Shown here in pieces: positions 27,005 through 35,886 of a stretch of 64,000 nt of DNA. The notes beneath the pieces are model-generated. The model was given only the letters and a program-made list of their open reading frames with translations. It had not been told where the DNA came from and made no database searches. Made by a program: the position numbers and the translations under genes. Each line of letters begins with the position of its first letter. Within the stretch, counting starts at the first letter, position 1. This stretch comes from Allosphingosinicella vermicomposti (GTDB lineage Bacteria; Pseudomonadota; Alphaproteobacteria; Sphingomonadales; Sphingomonadaceae). The DNA lies in contig NZ_PXYJ01000002.1 in NCBI RefSeq assembly GCF_003012815.1, positions 434,001-498,000 of the forward strand, read 5' to 3'.

Positions 27005-28336
27005 TCACGAACGCCTTCGGGCGAGAGCCGATGTCGCTTTATCGAAAATAAGAAGCAGGAGGAGGGACGCGCCGAATAACGGCAGGATGACCGCAAGAAG
27101 GGTAACAGCGCCGATGGCGCGGCGGGACTGGACGCGCCCTCCGCTTGGCGGGCTGCCCACCTTTCCATGCGGACGCCTTTTCAGCCACATTAGGACGCCC
27201 GCCAGGCTGAGCGCGATGAGGACGATGGCTGTCGCGAGGCCAAGCAGCTGGTTCGCAAGGCCAAAAAGCTGCCCCTCATGCCAAGCGATGCCTGTACTCA
27301 CGACGCGGTCGATGACGTGCTTGTCGGCAAATCCGCTGCGGCCGACCTCCGCGCCGGTGGATGGATCATAGCTGATCTGGCGGGCAAGCGGGCGGTTCTG
27401 CGTTTCCGATTTCACCGTCCAGACCGCGCCCGTGGGCGGGCCGAAACGCTGTGGCGTGTGGGGCGGGAGAATAAGAACGGGTGGCGCCATCTTCTCCGCC
27501 TCCGCACGGACGACGAAGGCGGATAGCGGCAGACCCGGCGGCATCGCGGCCTGCGGGGCGCCTTCCGCCGCGGCATGATGGTCGTGCGCATCGTGCTCCG
27601 TCCCGGCGCCGATCTTCCAATCCTGCCGCCCTTCGATCAGGCCCAATTCGGTGCGCGCCCAATCGAAGGCGCCGCCCCAAACGCCCGCCCAGGGGAGCCC
27701 GCTCGCGAGCATCACCAGCACCAGCCCCGCAATCCAGAAGCCGGTGACGCGATGGATGTCCTTGAGCAGGGGCCTTCCTTTCAGCGAGAGGCGCGGCCAG
27801 AGCGCGCCTGCCGCCCGGAATGGACGCGGCCACCAGAGATAGAGGCCGGTGAAGATGAGGACGATGGTCCAGCTCGCGGCCAGCTCGACAAGGCGGTCGC
27901 CCCACGTGCCGAGCAATAACGAGCCGTGGATCAGCGCCACCATGTCCGAAATGCGGGTGCCGGGTTCGATTGCGCCCAGCACCTTGCCCTGCGGCGAGAC
28001 AAAGATGTCGCGCTGACCGCCTTCCGGGAGGCCGATCTGGATCATCGCCGCATCGCCCTTTTCTTCGGGCAAGCGATAATATTGGAAGCGGGCGTCGGGG
28101 TTAGAGGCGAGCGCCGCCTCCAATTGCCGTTCGGGTGAAACGGTGCCTTCCAGGGACAGGCCCTGATAGGCGCGCTCTTCCCAACGATCGATCTGCGGTT
28201 TGAACAGATAGACCGCGCCCGTCACAGACAGGATCAGGATGAAGGGCAGCACGAACAGGCCGGCATAAAAATGCCAGCGCCAGATCGTGCGGTAGAACGC
28301 TGCCGATGTGTTGGGCGCGGGATCGATTGCCATCAT
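27005..28336 (-). CDS. PepSY-domain iron-regulated-type membrane protein
   Basis: A 443-residue inner-membrane protein of the PepSY_TM family, often encoded beside siderophore or heme receptors and thought to act in periplasmic reduction. Membrane helices: about 20-42 (FYAGLFVLPFILILSVTGAVYLF), 155-175, 205-225, 355-375 and a C-terminal one near 410-430. The family motifs RWHFYAGLF and HGSLLLGTWGDR are present. A His-rich patch (EHDAHDHHAAAEG) lies in the periplasmic loop. Start at ATG 28336 or the adjacent ATG, with GGTGAG upstream. An ATG at 28351 is also in frame but overlaps the upstream receptor remnant. Confidence 0.88.
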   Translation of the reverse strand: MMAIDPAPNTSAAFYRTIWRWHFYAGLFVLPFILILSVTGAVYLFKPQIDRWEERAYQGLSLEGTVSPERQLEAALASNPDARFQYYRLPEEKGDAAMIQIGLPEGGQRDIFVSPQGKVLGAIEPGTRISDMVALIHGSLLLGTWGDRLVELAASWTIVLIFTGLYLWWPRPFRAAGALWPRLSLKGRPLLKDIHRVTGFWIAGLVLVMLASGLPWAGVWGGAFDWARTELGLIEGRQDWKIGAGTEHDAHDHHAAAEGAPQAAMPPGLPLSAFVVRAEAEKMAPPVLILPPHTPQRFGPPTGAVWTVKSETQNRPLARQISYDPSTGAEVGRSGFADKHVIDRVVSTGIAWHEGQLFGLANQLLGLATAIVLIALSLAGVLMWLKRRPHGKVGSPPSGGRVQSRRAIGAVTLLAVILPLFGASLLLLLIFDKATSALARRRS

Positions 28337-28344
28337 GCCACCGC

Positions 28345-28683
28345 TCACCATTTGTAACGCAACCCGCCGAAGACGGCGCGGCCCGTGCCCGGGTTGAAGA
28401 TTTCCGATGCCTCGCTCGCTTCCCCGGCGAGGGCGGCGGTCGATATATAACGCTTATCGGTGAGGTTGCGGCCGTCGATGTAGAAGGACCAATGCGCGTC
28501 CGCGTCATAGCCCGCCTTGAGGTTCGACAGCGTGTAGGAGTCTACGGCCAGAGCGTTGGCATTATCCGCATAATGATGGCCGGGCGCCCATTCGACATTG
28601 GGTCCGGCGTAAAAGCCCGACGCATGTTTGTAGAGCAGTTCGGCGCGCAGGGAAGCCACGGGTGCGGCGAGAAGAGTTTTCAC
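28345..28683 (-). pseudogene. TonB-dependent receptor remnant (C-terminal barrel end only)
   Basis: This 112-codon frame encodes just the last strands of a TonB-dependent receptor: LRAELLYKHASGFYAGPNVE, SYTLSNLKAGYD, FYIDGRNLTDKRYI and the terminal FGGLRYKW. A complete receptor is 650-750 residues with a plug domain, none of which is present. The frame opens with GTG and MKTLLAAP, which could be the first residues of a lost signal peptide. An AAAGAGG site precedes it, so an internal in-frame deletion may have joined the two ends. It sits directly before the PepSY gene, the usual partner of such receptors. It is probably non-functional. Confidence 0.8.
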
Positions 28684-28811
28684 GTAGTGCCTCTTTACCT
28701 GACATGATGATGCGCCGCTTGGCGGCGCGAGACGTCATTCCGGCCAAGCGATGAGGAAGCGCCGTGAGCCGCGCGAAGCGCAGCTACGACCCGTCTCCAC
28801 CGGTAGCCGGG

Positions 28812-29207
28812 TCAGGAAAAAGCTGGCGGCCCCCTCAAGGGCGGGCGCAGAAAGGGCGTTATCGCCGAGACTGGCGCGATAAGCGGGCGCAGCCCGAGCG
28901 CCAGTATGAAGACTATGGCGGCCGCGATCAGGGCTGGCGGAATCGATCCAAGCAATGGCGCTGCCAGGCCGGAAAAGGCGCAAGGCATATCCGCCTTGCT
29001 CTCATGTCCGCTTTCGCCGTGCTTCAGGCCAGGAACGGCCACCACGATCATATCCGGTCCGGATTCCGTACAAAGCTGGACGATCATTTGGCCGTCAGCG
29101 GCGGGCATATAGCCAGCCGGGATCAGCGCCTTCATGGCCAACGCAAGCGCAACCAGCCAGATAGCCAGCACGCGATGCTGAAAAAGGTAGCGGCGCAAAA
29201 CGGTCAC
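28812..29207 (-). CDS. DUF2946-family protein
   Basis: A 131-residue protein with an N-terminal signal/anchor (HRVLAIWLVALALAMKALIP), a short extracytoplasmic loop that contains AADGQMIVQLCTESGP and a Met/Cys pair (ADMPCAFSG), and a second hydrophobic segment (PPALIAAAIVFILALGLRPL). DUF2946 proteins typically precede TonB-dependent receptors and PepSY proteins in metal-uptake loci, which is what remains here. GTG start at 29207. No biochemical role is established that I can name. Confidence 0.75.
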   Translation of the reverse strand: MTVLRRYLFQHRVLAIWLVALALAMKALIPAGYMPAADGQMIVQLCTESGPDMIVVAVPGLKHGESGHESKADMPCAFSGLAAPLLGSIPPALIAAAIVFILALGLRPLIAPVSAITPFLRPPLRGPPAFS

Positions 29208-29273
29208 GACCGCGCCACTTAGCCATGCATTCCGGCCGTGTCACTCCAAAGCCGCAAGCATCGCTGGGAAGAC

Positions 29274-29363
29274 TGGCGGAGAGGGTGGGATTCGAACCCA
29301 CGATACAGTTGCCCGTATGCCGCATTTCGAGTGCGGTGCTTTCGACCACTCAGCCACCTCTCC
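29274..29363 (-). tRNA. tRNA-Ser (anticodon CGA)
   Basis: A 90-nt class II tRNA with acceptor GGAGAGG/CCTCTCC, D-loop GGCTGAGTGGTCGAAAG, anticodon loop CTCGAAA, an extended variable arm, T-arm GGGTTCGAATCCC and an encoded GCCA 3' end. CGA reads the UCG serine codon. Confidence 0.97.
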
Positions 29364-29479
29364 GCGAGGAACGATGCGGGCGTGCCCGCACGGCTGGTCG
29401 GGGGCGGCCTCTAACGGATGGAAACGGGCTTGCCAAGCGTCCTCCTTGCGCAAATCGTGGCAAATCCTAAATCGAGCCT

Positions 29480-29860
29480 ATGAACAGGCCCGATTCCTTC
29501 TACATCGACATCGCAGCCGCCATGAAGGCGCCGCCCGTCACGCACGCCCGTTTTGCGATCGGCGAGGTCGTGCAGCATCGGCGCTTCGGGTTTCGCGGCG
29601 TAATCTTCGACGTCGACCCGGTCTTCGCCAATAGCGAGGAATGGTATGAGGCCATCCCCGAAGAGATCCGTCCGTCCAAGGACCAACCCTTCTACCACCT
29701 CCTCGCCGACAATGGCGATGGGAGCTATGTCGCTTATGTCAGCCAGCAGAATCTGGTGGAGGACGATAGCGACGAGCCGGTCGAGCATCCGGCGATTCCC
29801 GGCATGTTCGAAGGCTATCAGGACGGCCGCTACCGCCTGCGGGCGGAGCATCGGCACTGA
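29480..29860 (+). CDS. hspQ: Heat-shock protein HspQ (YccV-like)
   Basis: A 126-residue cytoplasmic protein with the hemimethylated-DNA-binding (YccV) fold. The core reads FAIGEVVQHRRFGFRGVIFD, DPVFANSEEWY, KDQPFYHLL and GSYVAYVSQQNLVED, all hallmark blocks. HspQ is known in enterobacteria as a small heat-shock factor and Lon specificity enhancer. Whether this copy has that role is inferred. ATG start, monocistronic, followed by a palindromic repeat. Confidence 0.9.
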   Translation: MNRPDSFYIDIAAAMKAPPVTHARFAIGEVVQHRRFGFRGVIFDVDPVFANSEEWYEAIPEEIRPSKDQPFYHLLADNGDGSYVAYVSQQNLVEDDSDEPVEHPAIPGMFEGYQDGRYRLRAEHRH

Positions 29861-29883
29861 TACTCACGTCACCAAGCGTCACG

Positions 29884-29963
29884 TCACCCCAGCGAAAGCC
29901 GGGTCTCGGGGCGAGAGGGTGCAATCTCGTCATGAAATTCCGGCTTGCGCCGGAATGACGGGA
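29884..29963. repeat. Intergenic palindromic element (ATTCCGGC family)
   Basis: Contains CACCCCAGCGAAAGCCGGGT on the left and ATTCCGGCTTGCGCCGGAAT followed by GACG on the right. It is the same family as the block inside gspG and the copy near 37.1 kb. Confidence 0.8.
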
Positions 29964-30076
29964 GAGGAAGAAGTTGACATGGACAGACTCGTCAAGTAGC
30001 AGCCCGGCTTTCCGCGGGGCCTCTTGGCTCCAGCCTTGTCTCGCGGGTTTAGCTTTAAGGTAATTGGAAAAAGCCC

Positions 30077-30514
30077 ATGTTCGCTATCGTGCGCACGGGC
30101 GGCAAGCAATATCGCGTCGCCGCCGGAGACAAGATCGCCGTTGAAAAGCTCGCAGGCAATGCGGGTGACACCATTTCCCTGGGCGACGTTCTGCTCGCTG
30201 GCGAAGGCTCGGACCTGAAGTCGACCGCCGGCCTCACCGTCTCTGCCGAGATCATCGCGCAGGCGAAGGGCGAGAAGGTCATCGTCTTCAAGAAGCGCCG
30301 CCGGCACAATTACCGCCGCAAGAACGGCCACCGCCAGCAGTATACGATCCTGCGCATCACCGCGATCGGCGATCAGAAAGCTGCCGCGCCGAAGAAGGCC
30401 GCCGCCAAGAAGGAAGCGCCCGCTGCCGAGACCGCTCAGGCGGAAGCTCCGGTGAAGGCCGCTGCCACCAAAAAGGCAGCGACAAAGAAGCCGGCCGCTG
30501 ATAAGACCGCGTAA
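30077..30514 (+). CDS. rplU: Ribosomal protein L21
   Basis: A 50S subunit protein. The first ~100 residues are the conserved L21 core: [49 protein letters not shown] 40-residue Ala/Lys/Pro-rich tail ([12 protein letters not shown] and similar) follows, an extension often seen in sphingomonad L21. Transcribed with rpmA, which begins 44 bp downstream. Confidence 0.98.
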   Translation: MFAIVRTGGKQYRVAAGDKIAVEKLAGNAGDTISLGDVLLAGEGSDLKSTAGLTVSAEIIAQAKGEKVIVFKKRRRHNYRRKNGHRQQYTILRITAIGDQKAAAPKKAAAKKEAPAAETAQAEAPVKAAATKKAATKKPAADKTA

Positions 30515-30558
30515 ATTTCACGCACATCACGACAGATTCGAAGAGTTAGAGACGCAAG

Positions 30559-30828
30559 ATGGCACATAAAAAAGCAGGTGGTTCATCCCGCAACGGTCGC
30601 GATTCGGCAGGCCGTCGTCTTGGCGTGAAGAAGTTCGGCGGCGAAGCAGTCGTTCCGGGCAACATCATCGTGCGTCAGCGCGGCACCAAATATTATCCGG
30701 GCGCGAACGTGGGCATGGGCAAGGACCATACCCTCTTTGCGCTTACCGGCGGTCGCGTGGCGTTCCGCGACGGTAAGCTTGGTCGCAAGTTCGTATGTAT
30801 TGATATGTGGAACGAAGCGGCTGAATAA
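30559..30828 (+). CDS. rpmA: Ribosomal protein L27
   Basis: A 50S protein at the peptidyl-transferase centre. 89 residues beginning [16 protein letters not shown], the standard N-terminus that reaches the active site, without the cleaved extension found in Firmicutes. Also contains [15 protein letters not shown] and [15 protein letters not shown] strong terminator follows 63 bp after the stop. Confidence 0.98.
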   Translation: MAHKKAGGSSRNGRDSAGRRLGVKKFGGEAVVPGNIIVRQRGTKYYPGANVGMGKDHTLFALTGGRVAFRDGKLGRKFVCIDMWNEAAE

Positions 30829-30891
30829 AGGGTAGCCGATGACGGGCTGCCCCCAAGGGGTGGCCCCGGTGCTCAACAGAGAACCAATTCG

Positions 30892-30923
30892 AGGGAGAAG
30901 GGCCACCCCCTTCTCCCTTTTTT
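30892..30923 (+). terminator. Rho-independent terminator after rplU-rpmA
   Basis: An 11-bp stem AGGGAGAAGGG / CCCTTCTCCCT with a 5-base loop, followed by a run of six T. Confidence 0.95.
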
Positions 30924-31000
30924 ATTTCTCCCTCGAAACTGTCGCCGCTTCGTAACCCTCGCGGGCCAATGGAGCGGCAAAACGGAAGAGAGGGAAATCC

Positions 31001-31558
31001 ATGTTCGCAAGAACCGACAGACTGCTGTTACGCCCCGCCTGGGCCGAGGATGCTACCGCCCTTGCGGCGGGAATCGCCGACGAAGCGATTGTCCGCAACC
31101 TCGCGAGCGCGCCCTGGCCCTATCATCTGACCGACGCCAAGGCCTTCATCGCCGCGACGCGCGATTCCTCGCTCCCCAGCTTCATCATCACCCGCCGCAC
31201 CGATGGCGCGCCTGAAGTGATCGGCGCGACCGGCCTTGCGCGCACGGACTGTGGCGAAGTGGAACTCGGCTATTGGATCGCGAAGGACCATTGGGGCCAG
31301 GGCTATGCGACGGAAGCGGCGGCTGCGGTGGTCGAGATTGCTCGCGACGGCCTGCGCCTGAAGCGCCTTATCGCCTCGCATTTCGTCGACAACCCCGCCT
31401 CGGGCCGCGTGCTCGAGAAGCTGGGCTTCGAACCGACGGGCGACTTCGCCTGCCGCTTCAGCAAGGGCCGTGGCCAAGCGTCGCCAGCCAAGCTTTTCGA
31501 CCGCACCTTTCGCGCTGCGCCGAAACTGAAGCTGGTGCCGCAAATGATTGCGGCGTGA
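31001..31558 (+). CDS. GNAT acetyltransferase, RimJ/RimL-like
   Basis: A 185-residue N-acetyltransferase. The beginning RTDRLLLRPAWAEDA and the blocks IGATGLARTDCGEVELGYWI, HWGQGYATEAAAAVVEIA (acetyl-CoA binding, Gly-rich pocket) and NPASGRVLEKLGFEPTGDF are typical of the RimJ/RimL branch. The target amine cannot be told. ATG with AGAGGGA seven bases upstream. Encoded alone, followed by a palindromic repeat. Confidence 0.88.
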   Translation: MFARTDRLLLRPAWAEDATALAAGIADEAIVRNLASAPWPYHLTDAKAFIAATRDSSLPSFIITRRTDGAPEVIGATGLARTDCGEVELGYWIAKDHWGQGYATEAAAAVVEIARDGLRLKRLIASHFVDNPASGRVLEKLGFEPTGDFACRFSKGRGQASPAKLFDRTFRAAPKLKLVPQMIAA

Positions 31559-31566
31559 TGAAAACT

Positions 31567-31660
31567 ACACCGTTCGGGCTGAGCCTGTCGAAGACCTGTC
31601 TTTTCTTTTGCTTTGGGAAGATGAAGGGCAGCCCTTCGACAGGCTCAGGGCGAACGGCGG
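31567..31660. repeat. Intergenic palindromic element (GAGCCTGTCGAAG family)
   Basis: Inverted arms CCGTTCGGGCTGAGCCTGTC and the reverse complement of the right-hand end, which reads CTTCGACAGGCTCAGGGCGA then ACGG. It lies between convergent genes. Confidence 0.85.
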
Positions 31661-31661
31661 G

Positions 31662-32519
31662 TTAAGCGTAAACCTCTTCCGACGACCGCGCCGCTGACAG
31701 GCGCTTCTCTTCCCGCTCGATCAGCGCGCGGTCGTCATGATTCCAGGGGTGGAAGCCGGGCAGGAAATAGCTCGCCCAGGCGCCCAATATCTTCCGCATC
31801 ATCCCGGGATTGCCGAACGCGAACCAGAAAAGCCGCGCCCAGACGCGCGGACCTGCGAGGCCATCCTGCCGCAACAGTTCCAGGGCCCCCTTCGTCCGGT
31901 CGACCAGGAAATTGTGGGTGACGAGCAGCATCACCTTCGCCTTCACCTTCCAACGGGCAAAGCGCGGCCAATCCCTCGTCGCGTGCATCCAGGTGTCGTA
32001 GGCGACGCCCTTATGCTCGATCTCCTCGATCGCATGCCAGCGCCAGAGCGCCGCCGATTCGGCATCTGCATCGGCCAAGTGCCGCGGATCGCGCAGCAAT
32101 TCGTGGGCGAGGATCGCGGTGAAATGTTCGAGTGCCATGGTCGCGGCGAGCGCGGCGATGGGGTGACGCACCCGCACGATATCGAGCCGGTAGTCGACCT
32201 GCTCGTCCAAGGGCCTGAGATCGTATCCCGCCTCTACCGCGCGCTTGTTGAAGGCTACATGTTCGCGGCTGTGCATCACTTCTTGGCGGACGAAGGCCTT
32301 GATCTCCGCCGCCAATTTCGGACTCGCGCCCTCGCGGAAGGCTCGCACGCTCTCGACAAAGAAGGCTTCCCCCTTCGGAAATGTCGCGGACAAAGCATTG
32401 TAAAGCGCCGTCCCCACGGGATCGCCGCCCAACCACCAGCGCGCGGTCTTGTCCTGCCGCCCGAAGCGGCGGTCGCGCGGGGTGATCGTCAGGTCAGAGG
32501 GTGTCGCATCACGCGCCAT
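31662..32519 (-). CDS. PF10118-type metal-dependent hydrolase-like protein
   Basis: A 285-residue protein of the predicted metal-dependent hydrolase family PF10118, which has a ferritin-like di-metal helical core. Candidate ligands are in RQEVMHSREH, ALEHFTAI and the classic HAIEEIEHKG (E-x-x-H). The start is ATG 32519 with AAGGAG upstream. Longer in-frame starts run into the divergent TetR gene and are unlikely. Substrate unknown. The divergent TetR regulator 43 bp away probably controls it. Confidence 0.82.
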   Translation of the reverse strand: MARDATPSDLTITPRDRRFGRQDKTARWWLGGDPVGTALYNALSATFPKGEAFFVESVRAFREGASPKLAAEIKAFVRQEVMHSREHVAFNKRAVEAGYDLRPLDEQVDYRLDIVRVRHPIAALAATMALEHFTAILAHELLRDPRHLADADAESAALWRWHAIEEIEHKGVAYDTWMHATRDWPRFARWKVKAKVMLLVTHNFLVDRTKGALELLRQDGLAGPRVWARLFWFAFGNPGMMRKILGAWASYFLPGFHPWNHDDRALIEREEKRLSAARSSEEVYA

Positions 32520-32522
32520 CGT

Positions 32523-32554
32523 GTATCTCCTTGTAGACGAAAAATGAGAGATAC
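32523..32554. promoter_or_regulatory. Candidate operator between PF10118 gene and tetR
   Basis: A perfect 7-bp inverted repeat GTATCTC-N18-GAGATAC in the 43-bp gap between divergent genes. One arm overlaps the ribosome-binding site of the minus-strand gene. Consistent with a TetR operator but not proven. Confidence 0.4.
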
Positions 32555-32562
32555 TTACATCA

Positions 32563-33156
32563 ATGTCAATAACCCGGTCCCGCCTCAGCCCTGAAGAGAG
32601 CCGGTCCGCGGCGCTGGAAGCGGCCCGCGCCTTGCTGATCGAGGATGGCCCCCAAGCGCTGACGCTGAAGGCCGTCGCAGCGCGCATGGGCCGGACGCAC
32701 GCCAATCTGCTCCACCATTTCGGCTCGGCAGCGGACCTTCAGAGCGCGCTCGCCCGGCACATCAGCGAGCGGGTAATCGCAGGCATTGCAGGCGCAGTTC
32801 AACGCGCCCGCGAAGGCACGACCGATCCCCGGGAGATCGTCGACCGCACGTTCGACGCGTTCGACAAGGAAGGCGGCGGCGCCCTCTTCGCCTGGATGAT
32901 CTTGTCCGGCAATCATGAAGCGCTCAAACCCATTCTCGACGCCATCCACGCCCTCGTCGATCAGCTCGGCGACGGCCACGGCGACCATCCGGTGCATGAG
33001 ACGACCTTGTGGCTGGTGCTGGCGGCGCTTGGCGATTCCCTCCTCGGAGCCCCCATGGCCGACGCCCTCTCCCTCCCCCGCGACAAGGCCCGCTTGCTTG
33101 CCCGCGCGCAACTGCTCCACGCCTTGGGGGTGGCTCCTTCGCCGCCAACAGGCTAA
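32563..33156 (+). CDS. TetR-family transcriptional regulator
   Basis: A 197-residue regulator. N-terminal HTH: SRSAALEAARALLIEDGPQA, then LTLKAVAARMGRTHANLLHH and FGSAADLQSALARH, the TetR DNA-binding module. The C-terminal ligand domain is helical, with ALFAWMILSGNHEALKPIL. The ATG lies close to the divergent PF10118 gene, the likely target besides itself. The ligand is unknown. Confidence 0.9.
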   Translation: MSITRSRLSPEESRSAALEAARALLIEDGPQALTLKAVAARMGRTHANLLHHFGSAADLQSALARHISERVIAGIAGAVQRAREGTTDPREIVDRTFDAFDKEGGGALFAWMILSGNHEALKPILDAIHALVDQLGDGHGDHPVHETTLWLVLAALGDSLLGAPMADALSLPRDKARLLARAQLLHALGVAPSPPTG

Positions 33157-33185
33157 GGAACCGGCAACTCCGCCCGTGAAGGCGA

Positions 33186-33300
33186 AGCCCTCCCCCTCGA
33201 TGGGGGGAGGGTTGGGTGGGGGTGATGCTGGGGACATTCACCGCCCTATGTCGAACATCACCCCCACCCGGCCTCCCCCATCAAGGGGGAGGGGCTCACC
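33186..33300. repeat. Long palindromic element (CCCTCCCC / GGGGAGGG family) before obgE
   Basis: Arms CCCTCCCCCTCGATGGGGGG with GGGTTGGGTGGGGGTGATG on the left, and CATCACCCCCACCCGGCC with TCCCCCATCAAGGGGGAGGG on the right. The arms enclose about 40 bp. The same family occurs at 35761-35865. Confidence 0.85.
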
Positions 33301-33339
33301 CTCGCGCGCATCAAACGACATCCTATATCCGGACCTGAC

Positions 33340-34374
33340 ATGCATTTTCTCGATCAAGCCAAAATCTATGTGAAGTCCGGTTCCGGCGGCCCCGGCGCGG
33401 TCAGCTTCCGGCGCGAAAAGTTCATCGAATATGGCGGACCGGACGGCGGCAATGGCGGCAAGGGCGGTGACATCGTGTTCGAAGCGGTCGCCGGCCTCAA
33501 CACACTTATCGACTTCCGCTACACCCAGCATTTCAAGGCGCCGCGCGGCAAGGGCGGCGCTGGCTCCAACATGACCGGCGCGGGCGGCGATGATCTCGTC
33601 ATCAAAGTGCCGGTCGGAACCCAGGTACTGTCGGAAGACAAGGAGCATGTCCTCCTCGATTTCACCAAGATCGGCCAACGCGAAGTCTTCCTGCGCGGCG
33701 GCGACGGCGGACGCGGCAATGCGAGCTACAAGACTTCCACCAACCGCGCGCCGCGTCAGCACGGCACCGGCTGGCCCGCTGAGGAAGCTTGGGTCTGGCT
33801 GCGGCTGAAGCTGCTGGCTGACGCGGGCCTTGTCGGCCTCCCGAATGCGGGCAAATCGACCTTCATCAACGCCGTCACCAACGCCAAAGCGAAGGTCGGC
33901 GAATATGCCTTCACCACCACGCGGCCCCAACTCGGCGTCGTCAGCCATCGCGGTCGTGAATTCGTGATGGCCGACATTCCGGGCCTTATCGAAGGCGCGG
34001 CGGACGGCGCGGGGATCGGCGACCGCTTCCTCGGCCATATCGAACGCTGCCGGGTTCTCCTTCACCTTGTCGATGCGAATGCCGAGGATGTGGCCGAAGC
34101 CTATGCCATCGTCCGTGGCGAGCTCGAAGCCTATGGCGCGGGCCTCACCGACAAGCCGGAAGTCGTCGCCTTGAACAAGTCCGACACGATGGACGACGAA
34201 CTGCTCGACGCCCTGTCCGACGAACTGGAAGCAGAATGCGGTGTTCGCCCGCTCCGTCTGTCCGGCGCGACCGGCGCGGGTTTGGATGCGGTGCTCGACG
34301 CGCTCCAAGCCCACATCCAGACCTTGGATGCCGAAGATGGCGAAGAGGAAGAAACAAAGTGGTCGCCCCTCTAA
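33340..34374 (+). CDS. obgE: GTPase Obg
   Basis: A large-subunit assembly and stress GTPase. 344 residues. The Gly-rich Obg fold (about 1-158) has [19 protein letters not shown] and [19 protein letters not shown]. The G domain follows with G1 GLPNAGKST, switch [11 protein letters not shown]3 [10 protein letters not shown]4 NKSD and G5 SGATGAG. The acidic tail is short, and no separate C-terminal OCT domain is evident. Confidence 0.97.
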   Translation: MHFLDQAKIYVKSGSGGPGAVSFRREKFIEYGGPDGGNGGKGGDIVFEAVAGLNTLIDFRYTQHFKAPRGKGGAGSNMTGAGGDDLVIKVPVGTQVLSEDKEHVLLDFTKIGQREVFLRGGDGGRGNASYKTSTNRAPRQHGTGWPAEEAWVWLRLKLLADAGLVGLPNAGKSTFINAVTNAKAKVGEYAFTTTRPQLGVVSHRGREFVMADIPGLIEGAADGAGIGDRFLGHIERCRVLLHLVDANAEDVAEAYAIVRGELEAYGAGLTDKPEVVALNKSDTMDDELLDALSDELEAECGVRPLRLSGATGAGLDAVLDALQAHIQTLDAEDGEEEETKWSPL

Positions 34375-34402
34375 AACCCTCCTCGGTACGGGGAGGATTT
34401 GA

Positions 34403-35308
34403 GTGACCACCCTCGCCATTACCGGCGGCACCGGCTTCGTCGGCCAGCATCTGCTGCGCATGGCCGTCGAACAGGGCCATCAGGTTCGCGCCCTCACCCG
34501 CCGCGCTCAGGATTCGTCCGATGGCATCGCCTGGGTTGAAGGCGCCCTCGATAAGCCCGACAGCCTCGCGCACCTCGTGGAAAATGCCGATACGGTCATC
34601 CACGTCGCCGGGCGCATCGCGGGCACGCGCCGGCAATTTGAAGAGGCGAATGTCACCGGCACCGCCAACATGATCGAAGCCGCGCGGGCCGCTGGTGTCC
34701 GGCGCTTCATCCACATATCCTCCCTCGCCGCGCGCGAGCCGCATCTCTCCGATTATGGCTGGTCGAAGAAGCTGTCCGAAACGGTCGTCGCCGATTCCGG
34801 TCTCGACTGGACGATCATCCGCCCGCCCGCCGTCTACGGCCCTGGCGACAGGGAAACGCTGGAACTATTCAAGATGGCGAAGCGCGGCTTCGTCGCCTTG
34901 CCGCCCGCAGGCCATTTCTCGGTCATTCACGTCGCGGACCTGTGCCGCCTGATCCTCGCTCTTCCCCAAGGCCCAGAATCCCTCGGCCAGACCTACGAGC
35001 CTGACGATGGGCGCGAGGGCGGCTGGGAACATCGCGACTTTGCGCGTACCCTCGGCCACCTCTTCGACCGCCGCGCAACGACACTTTCGGTGCCCAAGCC
35101 CGTCCTCCACGGCGCCTCGGCCCTCGACCGCCTGTTCCGGCGCGGAAACGCCAAGCTTACCGCCGACCGCGTCCGCTATTTCTGCCACCCCGATTGGGTC
35201 GTGACCGCGCACAAACGGCCGCCGCAGCGCTTGTGGACACCCCAGATCGGTACGGCCGCCGGTCTTAGGGGCACAGCTGAATGGTATCTCCAGCAGGGTT
35301 GGCTCTGA
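34403..35308 (+). CDS. NAD-dependent epimerase/dehydratase, ceramide reductase-like (CerR type)
   Basis: A 301-residue extended short-chain dehydrogenase. The Rossmann motif ITGGTGFVGQHLLRMA is at the N-terminus; VIHVAGRIAGTRRQFEEANV and a later YGWSKKLSE give the Tyr-x-x-x-Lys catalytic pair; then WTIIRPPAVYGPGDRETL. It lies directly upstream of ACP and serine palmitoyltransferase, the same grouping as in the Caulobacter ceramide locus. There the epimerase CerR reduces the 3-keto group of the acylated sphingoid base. That function is inferred from context. GTG start preceded by GGAGGA. Confidence 0.82.
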   Translation: MTTLAITGGTGFVGQHLLRMAVEQGHQVRALTRRAQDSSDGIAWVEGALDKPDSLAHLVENADTVIHVAGRIAGTRRQFEEANVTGTANMIEAARAAGVRRFIHISSLAAREPHLSDYGWSKKLSETVVADSGLDWTIIRPPAVYGPGDRETLELFKMAKRGFVALPPAGHFSVIHVADLCRLILALPQGPESLGQTYEPDDGREGGWEHRDFARTLGHLFDRRATTLSVPKPVLHGASALDRLFRRGNAKLTADRVRYFCHPDWVVTAHKRPPQRLWTPQIGTAAGLRGTAEWYLQQGWL

Positions 35309-35317
35309 GGAAAAGAT

Positions 35318-35406
35318 ACCGTTGGGGCTGGGCCTGTCGAAGGCTTGCCATTCACTTTCGACGGGAAAGAAGGACAGCCCTTCGACACGCTCAGGGCGAA
35401 CGGCAT
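35318..35406. repeat. Intergenic palindromic element (GAGCCTGTCGAAG family)
   Basis: Left arm ACCGTTGGGGCTGGGCCTGT-CGAAGG, right arm CCTTCGACACGCTCAGGGCG-AACGG, a diverged member. It sits between the dehydrogenase and the ACP gene, so the three-gene set may not be one simple transcript. Confidence 0.75.
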
Positions 35407-35504
35407 GGGTGGCAGCCTTTACCTTTCCGCGCATCGTCACCGCCCCGCCCCTTTCTCGCCCAAATCGCTTGGCAGGGGGCGGCAGGACACGATAAGGATT
35501 GTTC

Positions 35505-35756
35505 ATGACCGATAGAGATGAAACCTTCGCCAAGGTCGGCGAGCTGATCGCACCGTTCAACAAGAAGGGTGTCGAGCTTTCCGAAGCCACTACCTTTGCG
35601 GGCGACCTTGAATGGGACAGCCTGACCGTGATGGATTTCGTCGCGGCGATCGAGGACGAATTCGACATCCTCATCACCATGAACATGCAGGCCGAAATCG
35701 AAACCGTTGGCCAGCTCGTCAACGCCGTTGAAGATCTCCGCAACGGCGGAGAATAA
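35505..35756 (+). CDS. Acyl carrier protein for sphingolipid synthesis
   Basis: An 83-residue dedicated ACP. The phosphopantetheine serine lies in the motif EWDSLTVMDF (Asp-Ser-Leu), and helix II continues VAAIEDEFDILI. Start at ATG 35505 with AAGGA seven bases upstream. In Caulobacter and sphingomonads a dedicated ACP next to serine palmitoyltransferase is thought to deliver the acyl chain for sphingoid-base formation. That role is inferred here from position, 130 bp before the transferase. Confidence 0.88.
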   Translation: MTDRDETFAKVGELIAPFNKKGVELSEATTFAGDLEWDSLTVMDFVAAIEDEFDILITMNMQAEIETVGQLVNAVEDLRNGGE

Positions 35757-35760
35757 TCAT

Positions 35761-35865
35761 AGCCCCTCCCCTTCAGGGGAGGGGTTGGGGTGAGGCATGT
35801 CTCCGGAAGACTCTGAACTCTACGTCGCAGATCGCCCCCACCCAACCCTCCCCTGAAGGGGAGAG
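35761..35865. repeat. Long palindromic element between ACP and serine palmitoyltransferase genes
   Basis: Arms CCCTCCCCTTCAGGGGAGGG + GTTGGGGTGA and CCCCCACCCAACCCTCCCCT + GAAGGGGAG. It is the second copy of the family seen at 33186-33300. A hairpin this strong inside the presumed operon could lower expression of the downstream gene or end the ACP transcript. Confidence 0.85.
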
Positions 35866-35886
35866 CTCAACATTCGGAACCCAACG

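Noticed and set aside
28562-28747. A 61-codon frame overlapping the receptor remnant
   Set aside because: It is out of frame with the recognisable barrel sequence and shows no family features.
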